Assembly: GCA_030447945.1 (NCBI GenBank)
Contig: JAUJNV010000008.1
Coordinates: 1 to 44,161, forward strand
Origin: Fimbriimonas sp.
GTDB taxonomy: Bacteria > Armatimonadota > Fimbriimonadia > Fimbriimonadales > Fimbriimonadaceae
Direction of reading: 5' to 3'
DNA: 44,161 bases
Made by a program: the position numbers and the translations under genes. The notes under the pieces were generated by a model, which was given only the letters and a program-made list of their open reading frames with translations, was not told the origin of the DNA and ran no database searches. Shown here piece after piece: positions 10,162-20,200 of the stretch. Position 1 is the first letter of the stretch. Each line of letters starts with the position of its first letter.

Positions 10162-10866
10162 ATGAGAAAACTGTTCCTGCCCCTTCTCCTCGCGCTGACC
10201 CCTGTTGGTCTCGCCCAGAAGCCGAACACGTTCGATCTGCACGCGGCCAACGTCGTTCTTCTGCAAAGCAAGCCTATCCAAAAGGAGATCGGTCTCACCC
10301 AGGCGCAACGGGACAGGATGAACGTCTTGCCCGCGCGCACAAAGCCAAGGTCGATGCCTACGTCGAAGGCCCGAAGGCGAACAAGCCGGCCCCCGCGACG
10401 CCGGCGGATCCACGGCTGCTCGCCCTGTTTCAGGAGCTCAAGAAGAACGTTCTCGCTCAGCTCAGCGCGACGCAGCTCAGCGCCTCCGGGAGGTCTCGCT
10501 CCAGCAGGTCAAGCTCACGGCGCTCATGGACGCGGTTGTGGCTCGCCGCGTGGGCATGAGTGACCCCCAGCTTAAGTCGTTCCGCGCCGCTTACGGCGCC
10601 GGGCAGCAACAGATATACGCCGTGGAACGGGCGGCGGCGGCTCCGATCTTAAACAAGTACAAGGGCATGAAGCCCAAGGACCAGGCCGAGCGGGACCGGA
10701 TTACCAAGCAGGTAACGGCGGAACTCAAAGCGGCGAGCGCCAAGATTCGGCCGAGGATCATCGCCATCATCAAGAGCACGGAGAAGAAGCTCCAGGGAAT
10801 CATGACGGCCCCGCAGAGGAAGACCTTTTTGGCGCTCCAGGGAAGCCGTTCGTTCTCAAGGCCTAG
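10162..10866 (+). CDS. Exported helical protein, copy 1 of three tandem relatives
   Basis: Starts with a signal peptide (MRKLFLPLLLALTPVGLAQ) 6 nt after the dnaE stop. The mature part is charged and helical, with an LTQAQRDRMN element near the N-terminus and a matching C-terminal block MTAPQRKTFLALQGKPFVLKA. These LTxxQR/LxGKPF elements recur in the next two genes. The style resembles Spy/CpxP-like periplasmic proteins and other LTxxQ-repeat proteins, but I cannot assign a function. Frames must be joined near 10325, 10470 and 10840. Confidence 0.55.
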
Positions 10867-10880
10867 TCGTTTCCACTCCT

Positions 10881-11589
10881 ATGAATCGTCTATCCATCCT
10901 CGTCCTCTTCCTGTTCTTCGTCGCCGCCGCCGGCCACGCGCAGACGGAGGAGAAGGCGTACGCGCGGTTCGACCGGGCCGGGGCCATCATGGCGGTGCGC
11001 GCAGCGTTCAGGCGGAGCTCAAGGTCACCGCGACGCAAAGCGTGGACTTCCTTGGGCCTACACACCAGCTACCGCGGGATCAGCAAGGGGTGTACGAAGC
11101 GTGGACGAAGGACATCGAGCCGGAGCGCGCCCCGCTCTACCAGAAGCGGCTTGAAGGACTGAGCACGGCTCTCGCCGACGCTGTTCTGAAGATCCTGAAC
11201 GATGAACAACGGCTCCGACTGCGTCAGATCGTTCTCCAACAGACAGGCGCCGAAGCTCTGGAAGACAAGTCGCCCACAAGGAGCTTGGACAACGAAAGAG
11301 CAGGCTCTGCAGGTGGCCGGGCTGTTCGAAAGCTGCGCAAGCAGATGGCGGACTACGAGGCCGCAGTTCAAAAGAGCTCGATGCGTTTCCCCAGCCGACG
11401 AGCTTTGAGGAAGCGCAGGCGTACCAACTCAAGCGGATGGAGATCGAGGAAGGCATGACGGCCGAAGCCGCCGCCGGGAAAGTCCCGCCGGGACACGGAT
11501 GTCGTGCGGCGCTGGCCGTGCTCAAGCCAGCCCAGAGGGAGAAGTGGAACGCGCTCTTGGGCAAGCCGTTTAGGCTGTCGCAGCGGTAA
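10881..11589 (+). CDS. Exported helical protein, copy 2 of three tandem relatives
   Basis: Begins with a signal peptide (MNRLSILVLFLFFVAAAGHAQ). Joined frames give two similar halves: LKILNDEQRLRLRQIVLQQTGAEAL followed by a LGLTKEQALQVAGLF-like element, and a C-terminal block with LAVLKPAQREKWNALLGKPF. The C-terminus matches copies 1 and 3 (W/F-x-x-L-x-GKPF), so the three genes probably arose by tandem duplication. Several frame changes (near 11000, 11270, 11340, 11450) break the reading frame. Function unknown; likely periplasmic by its signal peptide. Confidence 0.5.
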
Positions 11590-11630
11590 AACAAACGCAA
11601 CCCGCACAACGGATCGCGCGTACCAGGTTC

Positions 11631-12385
11631 ATGTTGCTACCGAAGCTCGCCTTGGCGTTAGCCTTTGTCGCGTCGGCAGGTGCGTCATCGGCGGAGCCCC
11701 GAAGCAAGCACGCACGGCCGGTAACTGTTCAGCTTCCAGAGACTCGTCGCGGGAACCCTGGGCAGGGAAGACGTCAGGCGGGAACTTCGGGTGACGGCGC
11801 GCCAGTGGAAGAGCATGAGCCCGCAGTCCCGCGGCGCCAAGGCGATGATGAACGAGCTGTACGCCGGCATGGCGAAGAAGCCTTACAGCATTACCGATGC
11901 GCGTCGGCTTCAGATCTTGGACGCGGTAGGCGAAGAGGGGGCGGGGCGCGCCCTCGCCATCCTGACGCCGGGCCAAAGGAGGCGTCTTGAGGAGATCACG
12001 CTTCAGTTGTATCCGACCATGTCCCTGGTGCGCGTCGTGGTGGCCGCCTTGGGCTGAGCCCAACTCAGCAGATGAGATGTATCGATCCGAAAGTCTCTCG
12101 TCGACAAGATAAACAGAGACCAGGCGCGGATTGCCAGTGCCCGCCTGCGCGACGTTCGACGTGAAATGCGGCGCTTAAACCCGCAGGACTCTCTTACGTT
12201 GCCCTTCTACTCGCCGGCCGAGTTGAAGAAGCGGGCCAACCGTCATAACGCGACGGTGGAAGCCGCCGATCGACGGGCCTACGCGAAGATGCTCAAGGGT
12301 CATGACACCCGTCCAGCGGGCGAAGTGGACGCAGCTGCAGGGGCGCCGCTTCAAGCACAGCGGGAACCTCTATGTGAAATACTGA
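11631..12385 (+). CDS. Exported helical protein, copy 3 of three tandem relatives
   Basis: Starts MLLPKLALALAFVASAGASSAE, a signal peptide. The middle block reads RELRVTARQWKSMSPQSRGAKAMMNELY, then RALAILTPGQRRRLEEITLQLYP. After a frame change near 12057 it continues to a C-terminal block MTPVQRAKWTQLQGRRFKHSG ending at TGA 12385. That last block aligns with the ends of copies 1 and 2, which shows that the apparent stop at 12057 is not the natural end. Function unknown. Confidence 0.5.
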
Positions 12386-12427
12386 TTCGGGGGCCGACCC
12401 CGGGGCGGAGAGGTACCCTCAGCTGTA

Positions 12428-13800
12428 ATGTCGCTCGCCCACAAGATCGCTCCAGTCTCGCGTGCAACCTCGACTTCGAAGACCTGCCGGCGGAGGCCAC
12501 GCACGAGGGTTAAGCGCCGCCTCATCGACTCGATGGGCTGCGCGATGGGCGCTTGGACCGCCGAGCCGGTCAAGATCGCGCGCTTACCTTCGCGAGCGCT
12601 ATTCCACGAGTGAGATCGGAGCGACGGTCGTGGGTACGCGGCACGAGAGCACCCTGGAGCTCGCGGCGTTCGCCAACGGCACGATGTTTCGGTACCTGGA
12701 CTACAACGACACTTACCTGAGCAAAGAACCCGCTCATCCGAGCGATACCTGGCCGCACCTTGGCCGTCGCCGACGCCTTTGGCTGGAGCGGGCGCCGACG
12801 TCATCCTCGGCACGGTCGTCGCCTATGAGGTGCAGTGTCGTCTTTGCGACGCCTACTGATCCGCCTCGCGCGGCTTTGGGACCACGTCACCTATGGCTCC
12901 TTCTCCACCGTGGCCGGCTGCGGCGCGATGCTGGTGTTCGATGAGGAGACCATGGTGCACGCGCTGGGGCTCGCGGGAGTGCCCATCAACGCGATGCGGC
13001 AGACGCGCGCAGGTGAGCTATCCATGTGGAAGGGCTGTGCGTTTGCCAACGCATCCCGCAACGGTTTCTGCCACGCTCCTCGCCCACATGGGGCTTACCG
13101 GAGCGTCTCAAGTGTTCGAGGGCAGATGGGGTTCTTTAACGAGGTCTGCGCCGGCGACGACTTCGATATCGAAATGTTTGGGGGAACGGCGAGCCGTTCA
13201 TGATCAACCGCACTTACATCAAGAAGTATCCGGCGGAGTACCACAGCCAGAGCGCCATCGACGCGGCGGAGGAGATTCCTCGCCGAACGCGGGCGGTTGT
13301 TTATCCCGGACGAGGTCGAGGATATCGAGATCGCAACCTTCAACGCCTCGTATGATCATCGGCGGCGAGCCGGAGAAGTGGCGGCCGCAGAGCCGCGAAA
13401 CGGCCGACCACTCGCTCCCCTACATCACCTGCGCCGCACTCGCCGACGGCGCGGTGACTCTCGAAACCTACGACGAGCGCCGCTTCCGCGATGAGAACCT
13501 GCTCTCGCTCGTGGCGAAGACGCGCGTCGTGCCCGACGAGGAGCCGAACCACATCTACCCGGAGGGGGTATCCCGAATCGCCTTCGCGTGAAGCTGAAGG
13601 ACGGGACCACCTTCGAGAGCCGAGTGGACGCGCCTTCCAGGCTTCGCCTGAACCCGATGAGCGACGTCGCGGTGGGGGACGAAGTTTCGCACCATGGCCG
13701 ACCGGCCTCTGGGACAACGGCGCCGACGAAGCCTTGGCCGTGATGTGGGACTTGGACGATCAGGATCTGGCCGAGGATCTTCGCGGCCATGGTGGTATAG
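12428..13800 (+). CDS. MmgE/PrpD family protein, broken by frame changes
   Basis: Joined frames give about 455 residues, the usual size for this family, which includes 2-methylcitrate dehydratase and cis-aconitate decarboxylase. Diagnostic stretches are VKRRLIDSMGCAMGAW, ESTLELAAFANGTMFRYLDYND, HPSDT, VTYGSFSTVAGCG, LGLAGVPINAMRQTRAGELSMWKGC and HSLPYITCAALADG. The start is ATG 12428. The end is taken at TAG 13800, after an AEIFAAMVV-like C-terminus. At least six frame changes occur. Substrate cannot be told from sequence, and no prpB/prpC neighbours are present, so methylcitrate metabolism is not supported by context. Confidence 0.75.
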
Positions 13801-14548
<748 letters not shown>

Positions 14549-14552
<4 letters not shown>

Positions 14553-14980
14553 TTCTCCTGCCGCCCGGCCCCTGCATGATCAGTGAGAGCGTCCGGCAGG
14601 CGGCGGCCATACCCGATCTCAACCCCCGGGATCGGTGCCTGCGCTCGGCGGTGAAGCAGAAGGAACAGCTGCTTCGGGTGTACGCGGGTACGGAGACGCT
14701 GGACGCCGTACTGATCAGAGGATCGGGAACCGCCGCCGAGCGAGGAGATGATCACCTACTGCGTTGAGCAGGGGCCCTGGCCGATCCTCGAGAACGGCTA
14801 CTGCAACCGGACGGCTGCCGGAGAATCCAGGAGCGAAGGTTTCCGCTGTCTACGGCGCAAGGGCGTCCTGCCGGAGCGCTTCTTCCAGGTGAGCAACGTA
14901 AGTCCTGCGGCGCTCCTCTGGACGCCTGACTCAGCGTGCTGCAGGATCTGGCCGCTTAGATCGGTCAGCCCACGAGGGCG
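14549..14980 (+). CDS. 5' part of a class V (PhnW/AGXT-like) aminotransferase
   Basis: ATG at 14549 overlaps the trpA stop as ATGA. The first 85 or so codons read LLPPGPCMISESVRQAA, PDLNPRD, LLRVYAGTETLDAVLIRGSGTAAE, then after a frame change MITYCVEQGP and ENGY. This is the N-terminus of fold-type I enzymes such as 2-aminoethylphosphonate or serine-glyoxylate aminotransferases. Such proteins are about 360 residues, but a convergent lipoprotein gene begins to occupy the DNA within about 430 bases. The gene is therefore truncated, or sequence is missing from the assembly. Bases 14830-14980 show no further convincing aminotransferase sequence. Confidence 0.5.
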
Positions 14981-15093
14981 AACTATTTCGGCGGGCGTAG
15001 AAGAACCTCGTCTTCCTGGAGCGGCTTGCCCGTGGGGATGCCGAGAACACTACAAGGACCTCCTCGTTCGACATATGGTCGATCTTCTTGCCG

Positions 15094-15735
15094 TTACGTC
15101 TCGCGTGCGTGATCTTCGCCCGCGTTGTTCGTCACCGATCCGCCCATCCTGGCGGAACTCGGCGCGAACGCCACGTGCCGAACGCCGTCCCGCTCAAGCC
15201 TGTCCGCTGGGTCGCCTTCGTCGTGGAGCCTGCCCTCCTTCATAGAGGGCAGACGGCCTGCGCCGTCGCCCCCGGTTGTGCGGTTGAACTCGCTTAACCG
15301 CCCGGCTACCGTGAACTGGTTGTCGATCTTCGAATTCCCCTTACCCGCGGTGGCTTCCGCCAGGGTCTGCGCCTGCTTCTTCTGATCCTCGCTCGGGACG
15401 CTGCCCTTCAGGGTTACAACCTTGGTGTCGCCGTTGGTGTCTACGTCGATGTCCGTGATCTTGAGATCCGCCGCGTTGACGAGGGCGGTCTTGACCTTGA
15501 GGGTCATATCGCCGCCGGAAATGGCGTCGCCGACTGGCTTGACCGCTTCCTTCGTCTCCTGCTTGATCTCCGAGCCGACGGCCTCGGCGGTTTCACCGAC
15601 CTTTTCGGCACCTTCCTCTACCTTCTCGACGTTACGCTGTGTGTCCTCGGACACACCTTCGGCCGTCTGCTTGCAGCCGACGAGCCCAAGGGCCATGATC
15701 GCCACTAGGGCGGCGATGTAGAACTTAATGTTCAT
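15094..15735 (-). CDS. BON-domain lipoprotein
   Basis: Signal peptide with lipobox LGLVGC gives a mature lipid-anchored Cys at residue 21 from ATG 15735, which has a strong AGGAGGAG ribosome site 6 nt upstream. A helical, Glu/Lys-rich segment (about residues 25-75) precedes one BON domain (LKITDIDVDTNGDTKVVTLKGSV, about 95-145). BON domains bind phospholipid and are common in envelope stress proteins such as OsmY. Past residue about 145 the written frame turns atypical. A neighbouring frame running to TAG at 14983 reads NGKKIDHMSNEEVL and GKPLQEDEVLLRPPK, so the true C-terminus may lie at 14983 after a frame change. Confidence 0.75.
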   Translation of the reverse strand: MNIKFYIAALVAIMALGLVGCKQTAEGVSEDTQRNVEKVEEGAEKVGETAEAVGSEIKQETKEAVKPVGDAISGGDMTLKVKTALVNAADLKITDIDVDTNGDTKVVTLKGSVPSEDQKKQAQTLAEATAGKGNSKIDNQFTVAGRLSEFNRTTGGDGAGRLPSMKEGRLHDEGDPADRLERDGVRHVAFAPSSARMGGSVTNNAGEDHARET

Positions 15736-15857
15736 GTGATTCTCTCCTCCTGTTGTAAGTTGCCTCCGCAAGCGCTCTTGTTCGCTGCGGTAGAGAACAT
15801 TCTAGCACCGGTTCAGAAGCCTGATGGCGGTCGACCGTACCACCCACACAACCTAAC

Positions 15858-15884
15858 GCGGGCCCGGACGGGTACCGGGCCCGC
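15858..15884 (-). terminator. GC-rich hairpin after rpsD
   Basis: A perfect 10-bp inverted repeat GCGGGCCCGG / CCGGGCCCGC with a 7-nt loop lies 16 nt beyond the rpsD stop on the minus strand. The following tract is GT-rich rather than a clean U run, so it is a candidate terminator or transcript end stabiliser separating rpsD from the BON lipoprotein gene. Confidence 0.5.
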
Positions 15885-15899
15885 TCGGCGAGGTGAGAA

Positions 15900-16508
15900 T
15901 TATCGGGCGTAGTATTCGACGACCTGCTGCTCTTGGAAGAACTTGGGGAAGTCCTCGCGCTCCGGCAGGGCGATGATCTTTCCGCGGAAGTTCTGCACGT
16001 CCGGCTCGATGTAGGCGGGAACGGCCGCGCCCTCATAGTGGTTCGTCCGGGCCATGCTCCGGCTTACCTCCCGGTCGCGGACCTCCAGCGTGTCGCCGAC
16101 CTTCAGCAGGAAGCTCGGGATGTTCACCACGCGGCCGTTGACCAGGATGTGGCAGTGGGAGACCATCTGGCGCGCCTGGAAGATCGTGCGGGCGTAGCCC
16201 ATGCGCCACACGGCCGTGGCCAATCGCAGCTCCAGCAGGCGAAGGAAGTTCAGGCTGGTGTTGCCCGACATCCGCTGGGCCTTGCGGAAGGTGTTGGCGA
16301 ACTGCTTCTCCAACATGTTGTAGTACCGACGGATGACCTGCTTGGCGAGCAGCTGCTCGCCGTACTCGGACTGCCGTCGATCCTTCAGGTTGGGGCCGTG
16401 CTGACCCAGGGGGTAGGGGCGCTTCGTGCTGGGGCACTTGGGCATGCCCCAGATGCTGAAGCCCACAGTGCGGCTAATGTCGGTCTTCCTTCCTCGGTAC
16501 GTCGCCAT
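15900..16508 (-). CDS. rpsD: 30S ribosomal protein S4
   Basis: 202 residues, intact, normal S4 length. It starts MATYRGRKTDISRTVGFSIWG at ATG 16508. The S4 RNA-binding domain is clear: LELRLATAVWRMGYARTIFQARQMVSHCHILVNGRVV. The N-terminal segment has only one Cys (MPKCPSTKR), so it lacks the four-Cys zinc site of C+ S4 paralogues. S4 binds 16S rRNA early in 30S assembly. It stands alone here rather than in the alpha operon with rpsM, rpsK and rpoA, and a hairpin follows it. Confidence 0.97.
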   Translation of the reverse strand: MATYRGRKTDISRTVGFSIWGMPKCPSTKRPYPLGQHGPNLKDRRQSEYGEQLLAKQVIRRYYNMLEKQFANTFRKAQRMSGNTSLNFLRLLELRLATAVWRMGYARTIFQARQMVSHCHILVNGRVVNIPSFLLKVGDTLEVRDREVSRSMARTNHYEGAAVPAYIEPDVQNFRGKIIALPEREDFPKFFQEQQVVEYYAR

Positions 16509-16567
16509 AATATCCGGTTTCCGCAAGGCGCAAGGCTCTGCAGAGCCTTCATAATACCTTACGTCTC

Positions 16568-17606
16568 ATGACCCCACTTCTCCTCGCCGCCGCCATCGCT
16601 GCGCAAGCGGATTTCGTTTCCGTGATCAACCGCCCGATCCTCTTTCCGAAGCCCGGTCAGGAGACGGTCCTGGAGTTCCCGGACGTGCGGAAGGGGGGCG
16701 ATTTTCAGGAAGCGATTCCCTCCTGGAACGTCGAGTCCCCGCTGCGGGGCGCGCTGAAGGTGGAGATGCGCGCGCGGGGCGAGGGGTTCGAGACGAAGTG
16801 GTACACGCTCGCCCAATGGTCGGCCGACGGAACTTCGGCTCCCCGCGTCAGCGTGGAAGGGCAGAAGGACGACGACGGGAACGTCCTGACGGACACCCTG
16901 CGCCTGAAGAAGCCTGCCGCTAGCTGGGACTTGCGCGTAACGCTGCGAACTCTATCCGAGGGGCCGCGCCCCCGCCTGAAGCTCCTCACGGTCGCGCTGT
17001 CCGGCGCGGAAGACGGAGCGGAAGCAAAGCCGTACAAGGCCGTCTGGGGGAAGGTGATCGAGGTTCCGCAGCGCGCGCAGGGCAACTACCCCGGCGGGGA
17101 AGTTCTGTGCAGCCCGACGTCCCTCTCAATGGTTCTAGCGCACTGGTCGAGGGTCCTGGGCCGGCCGGAGTTGGACAAGGACGTGCCCGAGGTTCAGGCG
17201 GGCGTCTGGGACGCCGTCTATGAAGGAGCGGGTAACTGGCCCTTCAACGCGGCGTACGCGGGCTCGCTGCCCGGGATGCAGGGGTACGTCGCACGCCTGC
17301 GCTCCATCGCGGAGCTCGAGGGCTGGATCGAGGCGGGCATCCCCGTGATCTGCTCGGCGCCCCTGTCGCTGCTCCGCGGCGAGACCCCCGGTCGGGACAG
17401 CGGACACCTGGTCGTCCTCGTCGGCTTTACCAAGACGGGGGACCCGGTGTTCAACGACCAACCGGCGGTGCGGTCGTGGTCGTGGTCGACGCCGGTGGGG
17501 CGGTGGTGGTCGTACTGGCGCAGTTCAGACACACCGTCTGCCTCGTCTGCCGGAGAACGCGACCGTGCCGAAGGACTCCGTCGTCCGCGGGACCGCCAAG
17601 CGGTAG
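16568..17606 (+). CDS. Exported C39-like cysteine peptidase family protein
   Basis: Begins with a short hydrophobic leader (MTPLLLAAAIAAQA). Residues 15-160 form a beta-rich domain of unknown type. A peptidase_C39_2-like domain follows with Cys181 in GGEVLCSPTSLSMVL, His280 in RDSGHLVVLVGF and an Asn-Asp pair (FNDQP). This gives the Cys-His-Asp layout of papain-like C39 domains, which cleave peptides or act as pseudo-enzymes. After about 17470 the frame drifts into low-quality sequence. A sister frame restores LPENATVPKDSVVRGTAKR and ends at TAG 17606. It is divergent from rpsD with a 59-bp gap. Confidence 0.75.
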
Positions 17607-17632
17607 CCCGACTACGACCAAGGAGGGGATGG

Positions 17633-17710
17633 CCAGCGGCGCGCGGACTTGAACCGCGGACCTAACAGGTATGAACCGTTCGCTCTAACCAGCGGGCTAC
17701 ATGCCGCTGG
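17633..17710 (-). tRNA. tRNA-Met (anticodon CAT), slightly irregular
   Basis: On the minus strand, the anticodon stem AACGG/CTGTT encloses loop TTCATAC with anticodon CAT. The T arm CGCGG-TTCAAGT-CCGCG is perfect. The termini pair as CCAGCGGC/GCCGCTGG, and GCCGCTG-G-CCA suggests an encoded CCA. The segment between acceptor and D arm and the D stem (GCCC/GAGC) contain an extra base and a mismatch, probably sequence errors. The anticodon arm resembles elongator tRNA-Met. With acceptor paired throughout, it does not look like the initiator. Confidence 0.75.
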
Positions 17711-17920
17711 CTCTGCTCTGGTATGGAACGTTGAGACGCTTTGCCGCAGCGGGCATACTTGCTCAGTGCTCGCTAAGCGCGGCTTCTATACGCTTCAAAC
17801 GCCACCCTCTGTCGCGCGGACCAGAGCGCGCTCCCCGCGAGGCGAGGACGCGTTGAAGGGCTAACAGCGCTGCTCAGCCGCTTCCCCGGGGATAGGAACC
17901 CGCCCGGGTTCTGCGGACGG

Positions 17921-20200
17921 GTGGAGCATACGACGTCCCCGGCCGCCTGCAGGTGGACTGCTCAAGAGCTTCAGGCGCCGGGCAGGCGCGCGCTACGTTG
18001 TCTGACGACGGCGCTCACGAGTCAGGACGTCGGCGAGTTGGTCTTCCGAGAGGGACGGAGCAGCTCCTGTACGTGCGGGCAAACGATCTCGGTGTCCGGA
18101 TCGCGCACCACTCGTTCGACCTTGCTTTCGACGTGCCGAACAAGAAAGCGACGATTCGAGATGCGCGTCCTCTCCGAACCGGCTCCCGCGCCGGTGTCTT
18201 CCTCTTCCGCATGAGCCCGGTCTATCGTGTCTCCAGCCATCACGGACGAGGCTGGCGCGCCTGTTACATTCAACAGGCCGGTGGCACGGTAATGCTGGGC
18301 GATCCTTCTACGCGTCCTCTCTCACCCCCGCCCGCTCTGGCCAGTGGGTGAAGTGTCGCGCGTTCGGCATTCAGCACCCTCGAGATGACCCTCAGAGTCG
18401 AGGCAGCCATCATCGGTCCTGCCGCAGGCACTGCTCACCATCGACGTCGTCACAGACGAAGCGGGCGCGCACCGTCACGTTGGTGGCCGGATCGATGAAA
18501 GTCCGTATGGCGAAGGGTAATCGCCGTCAGTCTCAAAGCCATCGATCCAGGCTGTCGACTCGCGACAAGGTCACCGTCCCCAGCCGAACAACTGCGTACA
18601 CCCGTCACCCTGCTCGGCGGTCGTCCCGACAAACCGGGCTACGCCGGGATGTCGAAAGCCCCAAGGGCGACGCTCACCAACGACTACTGGTACCCGATGA
18701 TCGCGCGCCAGCCGCGCCTTGCACGACATCCGCGATCCGCTCGCCAAAGGCTGGACGGCCGTGGGCCAGGGGGAGCAGGTTTCGATGGAGGAGACCGAAG
18801 CCGGCCGCGTCACCCAGTACCGCATGGACCTGCCCGTCGTCTACCAGCATCTCGGCTGGGCCGTACCACACGTTCTCGCAGACCATCTGAGCCGGCGCTT
18901 CACCGTCTGGAGCCCGCGGATGACGGAGGAGCAGATGCGGCTCCAGACGGAGCTATGCCGCGCCGATCTTGCAGTTCTGCGAGGAGAAGTTCGGGAAGTA
19001 CCCGTTCAGCAGCTGCGGCGCGCTCGACAGCCCGAACTACCGGCGGCGGCGCGCTGAGCCTGCTCTATACGCGACATGCGGCAGCGGTCTCCCGTCGGAA
19101 GACGCCCATGGGCCAACCCACGTGGTGAAGGCGGGATCGTGAACAACACCTATCTCGACAGCTTCTGGAACGAAAACATGCGTCTTCTCCCGACGGCCTG
19201 TACAACCGGGAGGGTCCCGATCGGCAAGGTGGAGGAGAAAAGCTGGCGTTCGTTCAGGACGGCGCCGCGGATGCTGCGTACCATGCCGTCGCCCGAGCAG
19301 GTGCCGACGCTGGCTTCGATCGCGAAGCTCGCTGAAGATACGGCAAGGGCAAGGTGCTCCAGATGCTCGAGAAGACCTTATCGGCACGGAAAACGTCGTG
19401 CGCGCAATGCGCGGCGGGCCCAGGCGGAAGCGGGGAAGGCGAGCGGGTGGCCACCAGTTCGAGGCGGTCGTTCTCAGCTCTTCTGAAAGAATCTGCGCGG
19501 GTTCTTTAACGATTGGATCGAGAACCCGGCGCGTCGTTCAACGTCGGCGACGTCTCCGGCTCGGGCGCGGTGACCTTCCAGTTGCGGTTCAAGGGCACTC
19601 CTTCCGCCAGCTGCGCTCGACGTGATGCTGGAGTACCCCGACGGCAGCGGGCGTTTCACGCGCTGGACGTTCAGCAGGGCACCCTCTCCGTGCCTTCCGT
19701 CCGTAAGCCTGTCCTGCTGTCTGTAGACCCGTGGCGCGGCGCTGCGCCAAGTGAACGGGGACGAGGCTCCCCGGAGGCTCGGGACCTACCGCCAGAACGC
19801 TCGGCGGTCCGGTAGACCCGGCGCAGCCTTACTGCCTCATCGGTTTCGAAGAGCCAACGGGCATCGTCAGAAGTTCCAGTCGACCTGAACGGCACGTTCC
19901 TCATCAGCCGCGACACCTTTCGATCGCAAGTCCCTCTGCGACAAGGTCGGCTTTGCGGTGGGGACAGCCTCGCCTACCGGGGCGCCGATCGGCCTCCGAA
20001 GGAGCCGCTCGCCTGGTGGACCTTGGCGGCAGCAAGCAGTGCGCCATCGGAATGGGCCCGGACCCGACGGCGACCCCATCCAGGGCGGGCGCGGCTGGCG
20101 CTGACCCCGGACGACCTTGGTCGGTTCCTCGGGGGCGTGACGGAGCTAAGCGACAAGGGCACTCATCGTTCCGGCTCCTGGTTCGCTGCCGTCCGGTTGT
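17921..20200 (+). CDS. M1 (aminopeptidase N-like) family protein, heavily frame-broken
   Basis: No single frame is long, but joined segments form one protein. The N-terminal beta domain (RANDLGVRIAHHSFDLAFDV, GVFLFRMSPVYRVSS) is followed by YWYPMIARQP, LPVVYQHLGW, FTVWSPRMTEEQMRLQTE, EKFGKYPF and GALDSPNY. Then DAHGPTHVV near 19108 precedes NNTYLDSFWNEN. This is the order of M1 peptidases, where HExxH-x18-E binds zinc. Here the motif reads H-G-x-x-H, so the catalytic Glu is written as Gly. The remainder (FFNDWIENP, LDVMLEYPDG) matches a C-terminal region. Ends are approximate. It may be a real gene in a poorly sequenced stretch. The start is not identified, and bases 17711-17920 show no clear gene. 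Confidence 0.55.

Noticed and set aside
9055..10413. 452-residue minus-strand ORF opposite the dnaE 3' end
   Set aside because: Antisense shadow of dnaE with no recognisable domain.
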